Of a stretch of 64,000 bases of DNA, positions 1 through 7,979 are shown piece after piece. Source of the stretch: CBFGWV01 sp965652545 (lineage in GTDB: Bacteria; Pseudomonadota; Gammaproteobacteria; Competibacterales; Competibacteraceae). The position numbers were made by a program, and so were the translations under genes. Under the pieces are notes generated by a model, which was given only the letters and a program-made list of their open reading frames with translations, was not told the DNA's origin and did not search any database. Where the stretch lies: NCBI GenBank assembly GCA_965652545.1, contig CBFGWV010000001.1:26443-90442 (forward strand), read 5' to 3'. Every line of letters begins with the position of its first letter. Position 1 is the first letter of the stretch.

Positions 1-472
1 TACCCTCCAGGGCAAGTGCGGTTTCACCCGCCGTCAGCAGGGCCTGACGGTATTGGCAGGCCAGCGTGGTGTCGCCCAGGTCGGCGTAGGCGGCGCGAAA
101 GGTTGTCCAATCATTGCGTCCGGCCAATGCCGTCAGCCATTTGCGTCGCAATGCGCGGCCCGGCGGGGTGTCGCCCCACTGATCGAGAAACCGCAGGCGT
201 TCACGATCGGCTGTCGCGGAGAAGTCACCCAGCCATTGGGCTTCCAGATACGGCCACAAGGGATAGTCGGCAAGTCCCGCCAGCAACGGTTCGGCGGCGG
301 CGCGCGCTCCGGAATCGATGAGCCTCTCGGCGGAGACGAATGCGGTGCGCTGCACGGCAAGCCGCTCGTCGGTCGATGCGTGAACGATCACAGGACGCAG
401 CGTGGCACTGCACAGCAGCGCGGCTGCCATCAGCACTCCGGAACGGAAGCGGAAGACGGTACGGGGACGCAT
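1..472 (-). CDS. Soluble lytic murein transglycosylase (Slt70-like), N-terminal part, cut by window edge
   Basis: The minus-strand frame is open from the left edge to an ATG at 472 and gives about 157 residues with no stop. It begins MRPRTVFRF with a hydrophobic signal segment (VLMAAALLCSA). It then reads as the alpha-helical U-domain of Slt70: YPLWPYLEAQWLGDF, RFLDQWGDTPPGRALRRKW and NDWTTFRAAYADLGDTTLAC are typical of this superhelical N-terminus. Slt70 is a periplasmic muramidase that forms 1,6-anhydro-muropeptides. The catalytic SLT domain lies beyond the edge, so activity cannot be checked here. Family call by motif recognition. Confidence 0.82.
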   Translation of the reverse strand, partial: MRPRTVFRFRSGVLMAAALLCSATLRPVIVHASTDERLAVQRTAFVSAERLIDSGARAAAEPLLAGLADYPLWPYLEAQWLGDFSATADRERLRFLDQWGDTPPGRALRRKWLTALAGRNDWTTFRAAYADLGDTTLACQYRQALLTAGETALALEG

Positions 473-572
473 GGATTCCACGTGGGCAGCAAACCTGGGC
501 CGCGAGCTTAGCGCAGCGGGGCAGGGGCTTCGAGTGCTCTTGCAAGCTGCAATGACGCAGCTTGGCGGGACG

Positions 573-1334
573 TCAGTTCGTGGTGCGGTAGTGGTTGTAG
601 AAACCGATGACACGTTTGACGTAAGTCTGGGTTTCCTGGTACGGGGGGATCGTGTTGCCGTAGCGGCTGACCGCGCCCTCGCCGGCGTTGTAGGCGGCCA
701 ATGCCAGGTTGATGCTGCGGAACTGATCAAGAAGCAGGCGCAGGTAGGTGGCGCCGCCCTGGATGTTGGCCGTCGGGTCGAAAGGGTCGGCGACTCCGAA
801 ACGGCTTGCGGTGGCCGGCATCAGTTGCATCAGCCCCATTGCCCCGGCGCGGGAGACCGCCTTGGGTTCGTACGCGGACTCGGCGCTGATCACCGCGTGC
901 AGCAATGCCGGATCGAGCCGGTGCTGCTGGGCGATCGCCTCGATGATCGCGGCAAAACGGCTGCGGTTGCCTTCATTGACCGAAAACGGGGCCTTGCCCT
1001 GCGGGCTCGACCAGTTGAGGTCGATGGTGGGAGCGGATTTGAGCCCGCTCTGGCCACGCGGTGTGATCAGGCGCCAGCCCGAACCCAGATTGAGGTTCTG
1101 TGTGAATCGCGGTGTGGTCGTGCTGACGGTCGTTCCCATGGCCGTCGAGGCGGCGGACCCGCCACCGCTGCCGCCGTAGCGCGGCGTGCTCATGACGAGT
1201 TTGTAGCGAGTATCGGTTTGTACGTTACTGATGTGCCGGACACCGTTCTCGTCGACGAAGGCATAGATATCGGCCAGCGCCAGCGGTGCCGGGATCAGCA
1301 GAAGTAGCGCAGCAACAATGCGGGCGAGGTCCAT
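573..1334 (-). CDS. DUF4124 / SLT-domain lytic transglycosylase
   Basis: This is a 253-residue exported protein. A signal peptide (residues 1-21) is followed by a DUF4124 segment (IYAFVDENGVRHISN, about 22-40), a Ser/Gly/Thr-rich linker and a C-terminal SLT domain from about 127. The catalytic Glu is E152 in HAVISAESAYEP. The domain also shows GAMGLMQLMPATA and LALAAYNAGEGAV, the standard SLT motifs II and III. It should cleave the MurNAc-GlcNAc bond of peptidoglycan in the periplasm. It follows the Slt70-like gene on the same strand, so two peptidoglycan lyases sit in tandem with a gap of about 100 bp. Confidence 0.92.
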   Translation of the reverse strand: MDLARIVAALLLLIPAPLALADIYAFVDENGVRHISNVQTDTRYKLVMSTPRYGGSGGGSAASTAMGTTVSTTTPRFTQNLNLGSGWRLITPRGQSGLKSAPTIDLNWSSPQGKAPFSVNEGNRSRFAAIIEAIAQQHRLDPALLHAVISAESAYEPKAVSRAGAMGLMQLMPATASRFGVADPFDPTANIQGGATYLRLLLDQFRSINLALAAYNAGEGAVSRYGNTIPPYQETQTYVKRVIGFYNHYRTTN

Positions 1335-1465
1335 GACTCCCTAGTTCTTCAATTCATCGCTTATCGTTTTTGAATGACCGGCCCGCCTGCGAGATTGCGG
1401 GACAGACCTTAATTATTGGCACAGGCCAGCCATAGTGCCAACCACGACGGATGACTTAAGCTTTC

Positions 1466-2488
1466 TTAATCGGCCGCAGGCGGGCCGTCGGTGTCACGGA
1501 TGCACAACATGCCGCCGTGAAGAACGTTCAGCTCCACCGGGTCGTGGCCTTTCATCCGCGCCAGCAGCAGTCTTGCCAACTCTTCGCCGTGCGCTTCGGT
1601 GTCGTGCTCGACCGTGGTGACCTGTGAACCGAACATGCGCGAGATTTCCGCATTGCCGAAGCCGATGAGGGACACGTCACGACGCGGGTGCAACCCCAGG
1701 TCGCGCATGGCCGCAAGTGCCGCCTGGGACAGCACGTCGTTGGCGCAGACGATGGCCGTAGGCCGCTGTGGCCGTGTGAGCAACTCGCGCGCCGCGCGGT
1801 AACCGTCCTCCATGACCAGATCGCAGTGGCGGATGAGTTCGGGGTCGAGGGGAATCCCGGCCTTCAGCAGGGTTTGCTCGTAGCCTTTGCGCCGCATGCC
1901 GGCGAAATAGTAGGCGGACCAGCCGTTGATCAGGGCGATACGCCTGTGGCCGAGCTCCACCAGCCGCTGCGTGGCCAATGCCATGGCGCGCTCGCCGTCG
2001 GTATCCACCCAGCCATGTTGTGTGCAGGTTTCCGAGCGCCCGTAAGTCACGAAGGGAATATTGCGTTCGAGCAGCAGCTTGATACGCGGGTCGTCGGCGC
2101 GTGTTCGCGCCAGGATCAGGCCATCGACGAATCCGGCGCCGATGAAACGCTCGAACAAGGCCATCTCGTCCTGTCCGACAGGGAAGGCCGTCGCCACGAC
2201 GTAGTAGTTCATGGGCTGGAGGACCTTGCCGATGCCCGCCAACAAGGTCGAGAAAATGAGGTCGACCGTCGTGCCCGAGAGCACCGAGGTCACCAGCCCG
2301 ATGCAACCGGTCTTGCCGGTGACCAGGCGCAAAGCGGTGGGGTTGGGCTGATAGCCCAACTCGCGCGCGGCTTGGAAGACGCGTTCCCGGGTTGCCGGCT
2401 TGACGTCGGCGTAGCCGTTCAGGGCGCGGGACACCGTGGACGTTGACAGGCCGACCGCCTGGGCGAGTTCTTTCAGCGACACTGCCAT
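1466..2488 (-). CDS. LacI-family transcriptional regulator
   Basis: The 340-residue protein starts MAVSLKELAQAVGLSTSTVSRALNGY, a complete LacI DNA-binding HTH with hinge helix (about 2-55), followed by a periplasmic-binding-like sensor domain (TGCIGLVTSVLSG, GLILARTRADDPR, TAIVCANDVLSQAAL). I chose the ATG at 2488 because the HTH of this family lies within the first residues. An in-frame ATG at 2524 would add 12 unconserved residues. It is divergent from the ABC importer operon at 2640, the usual arrangement for a local sugar repressor. A LacI-type palindrome at 2555-2568 lies between them. The effector is inferred to be the imported carbohydrate. Confidence 0.93.
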   Translation of the reverse strand: MAVSLKELAQAVGLSTSTVSRALNGYADVKPATRERVFQAARELGYQPNPTALRLVTGKTGCIGLVTSVLSGTTVDLIFSTLLAGIGKVLQPMNYYVVATAFPVGQDEMALFERFIGAGFVDGLILARTRADDPRIKLLLERNIPFVTYGRSETCTQHGWVDTDGERAMALATQRLVELGHRRIALINGWSAYYFAGMRRKGYEQTLLKAGIPLDPELIRHCDLVMEDGYRAARELLTRPQRPTAIVCANDVLSQAALAAMRDLGLHPRRDVSLIGFGNAEISRMFGSQVTTVEHDTEAHGEELARLLLARMKGHDPVELNVLHGGMLCIRDTDGPPAAD

Positions 2489-2554
2489 GCAGGCGATTAT
2501 CGACAGTGATCCGACGCCTTGCAACAGGCTTTACACAGCGTTACCTTTCTTCAT

Positions 2555-2568
2555 CAAAATCGTTTTTG
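2555..2568. promoter_or_regulatory. Putative LacI-type operator upstream of the sugar ABC operon
   Basis: CAAAATCGTTTTTG is a 14-bp near-palindrome centred on CG, with 5 of 6 half-site bases matching. A central CpG flanked by A/T half-sites is the hallmark of LacI-family operators. It sits between the divergent LacI gene and the substrate-binding protein gene. A TTTACA hexamer at 2530-2535 could be a -35 element, in which case the operator would overlap a weak -10 (CAAAAT, spacing 19). Site and regulator pairing are inference. Confidence 0.5.
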
Positions 2569-2639
2569 CCAACACACCGTACCTGCGTCACCCACACAAA
2601 AAACTATAAAGAAACATCGCCACCCTTAAGGAGAGAGAA

Positions 2640-3917
2640 ATGACGCCCAGACATGCGCTTGTAACCGCAGTTGCCGCCCTGGTCCTGTCAGGCGCTGCGA
2701 TGGCCCAGACCAACCTGGTCTCCACACAGCTGCGTCCGGTGGAGGAAGCCGAGAAGTTCCGCAACGTGATTCTCGATGGCGCGCCCGACGAGGTGACGTT
2801 CATTCCCGAGGACTCGAACACTTATCTCACGCGAATGACGGCCGAGCTTCAATCGGCGCAGGGGCGGGTCCACGTCACCGGAGCGCTCGATGGGGAGATG
2901 GCACCGCTGGTCGCGCTCGAGGGGTTACAGAGCGTGGACGATGTACTGGCGCGTCTGTCCGCCGACCGCGACTTCATCGCCGCCACGGTCGAGCTGGGCA
3001 GGATGGGCGGTGACACCCAGCGCTTCATCCCGTGGATGCAGAACACCTACCAGATGACTGCCAACAAGGCGGCGCTGGAGCACTTGCCGGACGGGGCGGA
3101 TATCAACGCACTGACCTACGGCGAGTTGATCGAATGGGCCACGAACATCAAGGCGGCCACGGGCGAGGCGAAGTTCGGCCTGCCGGCCGGGCCCAAGGGC
3201 TTGTTGCATCGCTTCTTCCAGGGTTACGCCTACCCGAGCTACACCGGCGGCGTGGTGCGCACCTTCAAGAGCGCCGAGGCCGAGCGCATGTGGCAGGACA
3301 TCAAGGCCCTCTGGCAGGTCACCAATCCACGCTCCACCTCTTACGCGTTCATGGACCAGCCGCTGACCACCGGTGAGGTGTGGGTGGCTTTCGATCACAC
3401 CGCCCGCCTGTTGCCCGCGCTGGCCGCCGACCCCGATGGCTTTGTCACCTTCCCCGCACCGGCCGGCCCCCACGGTCGGGGTTTCATGCCGGTGGTGGTC
3501 GGGTTGGCGGTGCCGACCAACTCGCCCGACCGTGACGCCGCGGAGCGATTGATCGATCACCTCACCACGCCGAGCACGCAGGCCACCACCTTGCGCGAAG
3601 TCGGCTTCTTTCCGGTCGTGAATGTCGATGTCGGTACGTTGCCACCGGCGATCCGGCTGGCCCAACACGGCGTGAGCGCCACGTTTTCGGCCCCCGATGG
3701 GGTGGCGAGCGTGCTGCCGGTGGGGCTGGGCGCCCGCAATGGCGAGTTCAACAAGGTGTTCATCGACAGCTTCCAGCGCATCGTCCTGCGCGAGGAGGAC
3801 ATCAAGACCGTGCTGGCCGAGCAGGCCCAAGCGCTGGCGAGTGTCGTCAACGACGCCGGGGCACCGTGCTGGGCACCGGATGCGGACTCCGGCGAGGCCC
3901 CGTGTCCGGTGGAGTGA
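2640..3917 (+). CDS. Extracellular solute-binding protein (family 1) of a carbohydrate ABC importer
   Basis: The 425-residue protein starts at an ATG preceded by a strong RBS (AAGGAGAG, 2628-2635). A Sec signal peptide ends at AMAQ (about residue 22). The mature protein resembles MalE/UgpB-type family-1 binding proteins: IPWMQNTYQMTANKAAL, GLLHRFFQGYAYPSYTGG, LTTGEVWVAFDHTARLLPAL and GFMPVVVGLAVPTNSPDRDAA. It would capture a sugar or polyol in the periplasm and deliver it to the two permeases that follow. It is the first gene of a five-gene operon ending in a glycoside hydrolase. The ligand is not determinable from sequence. The hydrolase suggests a glycoside, perhaps a glycerate- or glycerol-linked compatible solute. 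Confidence 0.88.
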   Translation: MTPRHALVTAVAALVLSGAAMAQTNLVSTQLRPVEEAEKFRNVILDGAPDEVTFIPEDSNTYLTRMTAELQSAQGRVHVTGALDGEMAPLVALEGLQSVDDVLARLSADRDFIAATVELGRMGGDTQRFIPWMQNTYQMTANKAALEHLPDGADINALTYGELIEWATNIKAATGEAKFGLPAGPKGLLHRFFQGYAYPSYTGGVVRTFKSAEAERMWQDIKALWQVTNPRSTSYAFMDQPLTTGEVWVAFDHTARLLPALAADPDGFVTFPAPAGPHGRGFMPVVVGLAVPTNSPDRDAAERLIDHLTTPSTQATTLREVGFFPVVNVDVGTLPPAIRLAQHGVSATFSAPDGVASVLPVGLGARNGEFNKVFIDSFQRIVLREEDIKTVLAEQAQALASVVNDAGAPCWAPDADSGEAPCPVE

Positions 3918-3923
3918 TGCGGC

Positions 3924-4772
3924 GTGGGTGAGCGTCTGACGCCCTATGTGCTGATTGCGCCCGGTGCGCTGTTCCTGCTGGTCATCTTCGTCTGGCCGCT
4001 GACGGAGACCGCGCTGCTGGCCTTCGGCGAACCGGGCGGCGGCTGGACGCTCCAGTACCTGGCCAAGATGGTCGATGATCTGAACTTCCAGCCGGCCATG
4101 CGCAATACGCTGGCGCTGGTGGCGGTGGTCGTGCCGCTGCAGATCGTGTTGGCTCTGGCCATGGCCATGCTGCTCAAGGGGATCGAACGCGGGCGCTCCG
4201 CAATCCTCTACATCTGGACGATCCCCTTGGGGGTGTCGGATCTCGCCGCGGGTTTGGCGTGGCTGGCGATACTCGACGACCGTGGGTACTTCAACGCCTT
4301 GCTCTTGTCGCTGGGGTTTATCGATGCCCCGGTGAGCTGGTTGAGCTACCAGTCGCCGCTGGCGCTGTTCGTCTGCGTGATGCTGGCGGAGATCTGGCGC
4401 GCCACGGCGATCGTGCTGGTCATTCTGGTTGCGGGTGTACAGCTCATTCCGAAGGAGTATGGCGAGGCGGCGGAGGTCTTCGGTGCCGGACCGTGGACGC
4501 GATTTCGCCGCATCACATTGCCGTTGCTCAAGCCCAGTCTGCAGACGGCGTTGATTCTGCGCACTGTGCTGGCATTCGAAGTGTTTGCGGTGGTGTACGC
4601 CCTGGCCGGGCGCGACCTGCCGGTGCTGGTGGGCGAGGCCTACAACTGGCAGACGGCCTATCAGAACACGCACGTGGCCTCGGCCTACGCCTTGCTCATC
4701 CTGCTGCTGTCGCTGGCGTCGACGGCGCTGTTCCTGCGCCTGCTGCGGGTGCGGCGGGAGACGCTGGCATGA
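3924..4772 (+). CDS. Carbohydrate ABC transporter permease (MalF/UgpA type)
   Basis: This is a 282-residue inner-membrane protein with six hydrophobic helices, beginning VLIAPGALFLLVIFVWPL. The EAA loop that contacts the ATPase is EYGEAAEVFGAGPWTRFRRI. The start is GTG at 3924, 7 nt after the upstream stop, with GGAG at 3911. The stop overlaps the next gene's ATG. With the following permease it forms the heterodimeric translocation pore of a CUT1-like importer. Confidence 0.92.
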   Translation: MGERLTPYVLIAPGALFLLVIFVWPLTETALLAFGEPGGGWTLQYLAKMVDDLNFQPAMRNTLALVAVVVPLQIVLALAMAMLLKGIERGRSAILYIWTIPLGVSDLAAGLAWLAILDDRGYFNALLLSLGFIDAPVSWLSYQSPLALFVCVMLAEIWRATAIVLVILVAGVQLIPKEYGEAAEVFGAGPWTRFRRITLPLLKPSLQTALILRTVLAFEVFAVVYALAGRDLPVLVGEAYNWQTAYQNTHVASAYALLILLLSLASTALFLRLLRVRRETLA

Positions 4773-5566
4773 GGCGGCTGCCGCGGGCCTATGTGGCGGC
4801 GGCGCTGCTGTGCGTGTTGTGGCTGATCCCGATCGCGCTGGTGGCCGTCTCGGCCGTCAGTGCGCGCGAGGCGGTCAGCGCCTGGCCAAAGGCCTGGTGG
4901 CCGGCGTTCTCGCTCGAGACGCTAGGCTTTTTCTTCGCCTACGGCGGGGTGTGGCAGGCGACCTGGAACAGCATCGTGGTGGCCTCACTGACCATGGCCT
5001 TCGCCCTGTTGCTCGGCGCTCCGGCCGGCTATGCGCTGGCCCGCTACGACTTCAAGGGGCAGACGGTGTTCCGTCTGCTCATCATCATGACCCGCGCGTT
5101 TCCGCTGGCGATCCTGGCCTTGCCGCTGGTGACCCGGTTCATTGCCGTGGGGCTGTACGACACCCACGTGGGCGTGGCGCTGGTGCACACCGCGCTGGCC
5201 TTGCCGTTTTCAGTGCTGGTGACCTCCAGTCTGTTCATGGGTATCCCGCGCGAGTTGGAGGAGGCCGCCTGGACGCTGGGCTGCTCGCGGGTGTCGGCCT
5301 TCCTGCGGGTGGTGATGCCGCTGGCGCTGCCGGGGTTGGCGGCGACGATGATCTTCTCGTTCGTGGTGTCCTGGAACGAGGTCTTCGCCGCCTCGGTGTT
5401 GACGCTGAACCAGCGCACGCTGACGGCGTTCCTGTTCGCCAGTCTTGAAGAGTCGCCCTTGTACTTCAAGTTTGCCGGCGGTCTGTTCCTGATCCTGCCG
5501 ACGCTGTTGTTCATTTTTCTGGTGCGCAAGTACCTCTTTTCCATGTGGGGCATTGCGAGCCGCTAA
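4769..5566 (+). CDS. Carbohydrate ABC transporter permease (MalG/UgpE type)
   Basis: This is a 265-residue polytopic membrane protein beginning MRRLPRAYVAAALLCVLWLI. Its ATG at 4769 overlaps the previous stop (ATGA), which settles the start although the frame stays open far upstream. The EAA motif is ELEEAAWTLGCSRVSAFLRV, followed by VMPLALPG and SFVVSWNEVFAA, typical of MalG-like subunits. It is the second pore subunit of the importer. Confidence 0.92.
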   Translation: MRRLPRAYVAAALLCVLWLIPIALVAVSAVSAREAVSAWPKAWWPAFSLETLGFFFAYGGVWQATWNSIVVASLTMAFALLLGAPAGYALARYDFKGQTVFRLLIIMTRAFPLAILALPLVTRFIAVGLYDTHVGVALVHTALALPFSVLVTSSLFMGIPRELEEAAWTLGCSRVSAFLRVVMPLALPGLAATMIFSFVVSWNEVFAASVLTLNQRTLTAFLFASLEESPLYFKFAGGLFLILPTLLFIFLVRKYLFSMWGIASR

Positions 5567-5575
5567 GGGACGTTC

Positions 5576-6604
5576 ATGTCATCGATCGATATCCACGCCG
5601 TGCGCAAGGCCTTTAAAGGCACGGAGGTGCTCAAGACAGTGTCGTTGCACATTCGCGACCAGGAGTTCTGCGTGCTGCTTGGGCCCTCGGGCTGTGGCAA
5701 GACGACGTTGCTGCGCATCGTGGCCGGGTTGGAAGCCCAGAATGCGGGCACCGTGACCCTCGGCGCGCGCGCGGTCGATGGCTTGCCCCCGCGGGCGCGA
5801 AACATCGCCATGGTGTTTCAGAACTACGCGGTGTTTCCGCACATGAGCGTGCGCGAGAACATCGCTTTCGGCCTGCGTATGAAGCGTGCCCCGGCCGCGC
5901 ATGTGCGCCAACAGGTGGATCGGGCCGCCGAGCTTATGCACATCGGTCATCTGCTCGATCGCTACTCGGCGCAGTTGTCCGGGGGCCAGCGTCAGCGGGT
6001 CGCAGTGGCCCGCGCACTGGCGGTGGAACCCGATGTGCTGCTGATGGACGAGCCATTGTCGAATCTCGACGCCTTGCTGCGTCTGGAAATGCGCACTGAG
6101 CTCAAGGCATTGCTGCGCGAGCTGCGGACCACCACCTTGTATGTCACCCACGATCAGGTCGAGGCCATGTCGCTGGGCGATCGTATCGCGGTCATGCACG
6201 CCGGCGAGATCGTTCAGATCGACACGCCGCCGGCGGTCTACACCCACCCGGCGACCCGTTTCGTCGGCGGTTTCATCGGCAATCCACCGATGAACTTCAT
6301 CGGCGACACCCGCTTCTTTGCGGCATTGGGCACCAAACCGCCGGCGGATGCGCGATGGCTCGGTATCCGGCCTGAGGACTTGGATATCGTGCCCTCGGCC
6401 GGGGAGGGCGTGGCGGTCAAGGCACTGGTGGTCGAGATGCTCGGCGCCAGCCTGCAGATCGCGGCCCGGCTGGGGGATGACCTGGTGCGTATTTCGACCC
6501 CGGCCGACCTCGTCGTCGAGGCGGGGCAATCCCTGACCGTTCGCGCCAAAGCCGACAAGGCGCGTTGGTATGACGCTCACAATAGATTGATCACGACACC
6601 ATGA
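5576..6604 (+). CDS. Sugar ABC transporter ATP-binding protein (MalK/UgpC type)
   Basis: This is a 342-residue cytoplasmic ATPase. It has Walker A GPSGCGKTT (residues 36-44), Q-loop (MVFQNYAVFPHMSV), signature LSGGQRQRVAVARAL, Walker B VLLMDEPLSNLD and H-loop (LYVTHDQVEAMSLGDRI). After about residue 235 comes the MalK-type regulatory extension with a TOBE fold (WLGIRPEDLDI, VEMLGASLQIAARLGDDL). It energises the two permeases just upstream (gap 9 nt). Its 3' end overlaps the next start by 4 nt, tying the hydrolase to the operon. Confidence 0.94.
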   Translation: MSSIDIHAVRKAFKGTEVLKTVSLHIRDQEFCVLLGPSGCGKTTLLRIVAGLEAQNAGTVTLGARAVDGLPPRARNIAMVFQNYAVFPHMSVRENIAFGLRMKRAPAAHVRQQVDRAAELMHIGHLLDRYSAQLSGGQRQRVAVARALAVEPDVLLMDEPLSNLDALLRLEMRTELKALLRELRTTTLYVTHDQVEAMSLGDRIAVMHAGEIVQIDTPPAVYTHPATRFVGGFIGNPPMNFIGDTRFFAALGTKPPADARWLGIRPEDLDIVPSAGEGVAVKALVVEMLGASLQIAARLGDDLVRISTPADLVVEAGQSLTVRAKADKARWYDAHNRLITTP

Positions 6605-7884
6605 CGACATGCTTCGAGAGCGCTTGCCAAGTCCTGCGGGACAACGACCGGGGTGGCTATACCGTGCCCAGTCGTCATCTCTACCCGTTTCAATGGAATT
6701 GGGACGCGGCGTTCACGGCCCTGGGCTGGATGTGCTTCGATGAACCGCGCGCTTGGCGCGAGTTCGACACGTTGATGCAAGGGTTATGGCGGGAAGGGCC
6801 CCAAACGGGGTTGCTGCCGCATATCGTCTTCCACCAGCCGTCCTCGAGTTATTTCCCCGGGCCCGATGATTGGGGAACAGAGGCGTTGCGCACGCCGCCG
6901 ACATCGAGCATTTCGCAGCCGCCGGTGCATGCTACGGTGATGCGTCACATGTGGGCCCGCGCCCGTGACAAGTCGTTGGCACGCTCGGCACTGACACGCC
7001 TGCTGCCGGACCTGCTCCTGCACCATTTGTGGTGGTATCGCGATCGCGACCCCGATGGCAGCGGACTGGTGTTCATCACCCATCCTTGGGAAAGCGGTAT
7101 GGACAACAGCCCGGCCTGGGATGCGCCCTTGCGTGCCGTACCGCCGACCAGCCGATCCTATACACGGTTGGATCTCAACCACGTGGACGATGCCATGCGC
7201 CCGCACCGTCATGAGTATGACCGCTACGTCATGCTCATGGACCTCAATCGGCAGTGGGGTTTCGATGCTCGGCGCATTGCCGGGGAAATGCCGTTCCGGG
7301 TGCACGATATCGGCACGATCAGCATTCTGCACCGGTCCACGATAGACCTTGTCGCCTTGTATCGCGAACTGGGCCTGGCGGGGCCTGTTCCTCTGTTGGA
7401 GACGGCACTCGCACGCACCGTGCAGGCGGTCTCCGGCCTCTGGTCGGCCGCATTGGGTCAGTTCGTGTCGGCCGATGCGCGCACCGGCGAGCGCATCGAC
7501 GTCCCGACTCACGCGGGATTGCTCGCCTTGTATGCGGGCTTGGCAGGGGGCGATACCGCGCCGACGTTGGCAAGGACCGCCCTGGACTGGCTGGATGAGA
7601 CGCCATCCGGCCTCGCCTCGACGCGTCTGCGTGCCCCCCAGTTCGAAGCCCAGCGCTATTGGCGGGGGCCGGTCTGGGCCCACATGAATTGGCTGATCGC
7701 GCAGGGCCTGGACGCCGCCGGGCATGCGGCGGCATCCGAGCGTCTTCGCGAAGGTACCCGTCAGCTCATCGAAACCGAGGGTTTTCACGAGTATTATGAT
7801 CCGCTGACAGGGCACGGGCTTGGCGGGCCCCGCTTCTCCTGGACAGCGGCGACATACCTGTTCTGGCTTGCCGATCGGGGGTGA
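6601..7884 (+). CDS. MGH1-type (GH63-like) glycoside hydrolase
   Basis: This is a 427-residue cytoplasmic (alpha/alpha)6-barrel type hydrolase with no signal peptide. Visible family motifs are YPFQWNWDAAFTALGW (about 28-43), TGLLPHIVFHQP, HPWESGMDNSPAWD (D168, probable general acid) and FHEYYDPLTGHGLGG (E397, probable base). This layout matches mannosylglycerate/glucosylglycerate hydrolases and other GH63/MGH1 proteins. It is about half the length of eukaryotic processing glucosidase I. The 4-nt overlap with the ABC ATPase gene suggests it hydrolyses the imported solute. Family is fairly secure, substrate is inference. Confidence 0.82.
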   Translation: MTTCFESACQVLRDNDRGGYTVPSRHLYPFQWNWDAAFTALGWMCFDEPRAWREFDTLMQGLWREGPQTGLLPHIVFHQPSSSYFPGPDDWGTEALRTPPTSSISQPPVHATVMRHMWARARDKSLARSALTRLLPDLLLHHLWWYRDRDPDGSGLVFITHPWESGMDNSPAWDAPLRAVPPTSRSYTRLDLNHVDDAMRPHRHEYDRYVMLMDLNRQWGFDARRIAGEMPFRVHDIGTISILHRSTIDLVALYRELGLAGPVPLLETALARTVQAVSGLWSAALGQFVSADARTGERIDVPTHAGLLALYAGLAGGDTAPTLARTALDWLDETPSGLASTRLRAPQFEAQRYWRGPVWAHMNWLIAQGLDAAGHAAASERLREGTRQLIETEGFHEYYDPLTGHGLGGPRFSWTAATYLFWLADRG

Positions 7885-7908
7885 TTGGCCCGGCGGCCGT
7901 TCTCAAAG

Positions 7909-7926
7909 CTGTCACATCACTGTAAG
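7909..7926 (+). promoter_or_regulatory. Putative PHO box (PhoB-binding site) upstream of ppk
   Basis: CTGTCAC (7909-7915), spacer ATCA, then CTGTAAG (7920-7926) gives two 7-mers in direct repeat with 11-bp periodicity. This closely matches the classical enterobacterial PHO box, CTGTCAT plus 4 nt plus CTGTCAT. About 10 nt downstream, GACACT (7937-7942) could serve as the -10, as PhoB replaces the -35 in such promoters. The gene controlled would be polyphosphate kinase, a known phosphate-regulon member in several proteobacteria. No phoB or phoR gene is in the window. Confidence 0.65.
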
Positions 7927-7979
7927 AAAAGCCCGTGACACTTAAGGAACTCCTGATTCAGGTGGCGAGGTTCTGATCG

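Noticed and set aside
1380..1486. 12-bp inverted repeat GGCCCGCCTGCG / CGCAGGCGGGCC around the end of the LacI gene
   Set aside because: Arms are about 80 bp apart and of common GC-rich composition. No convincing terminator or element.
2925..4673. Long minus-strand open frame opposite the sugar ABC genes (about 580 residues, Gln/His/Arg-rich)
   Set aside because: Composition is that of an antisense shadow in high-GC DNA. The plus strand encodes clear family proteins there.
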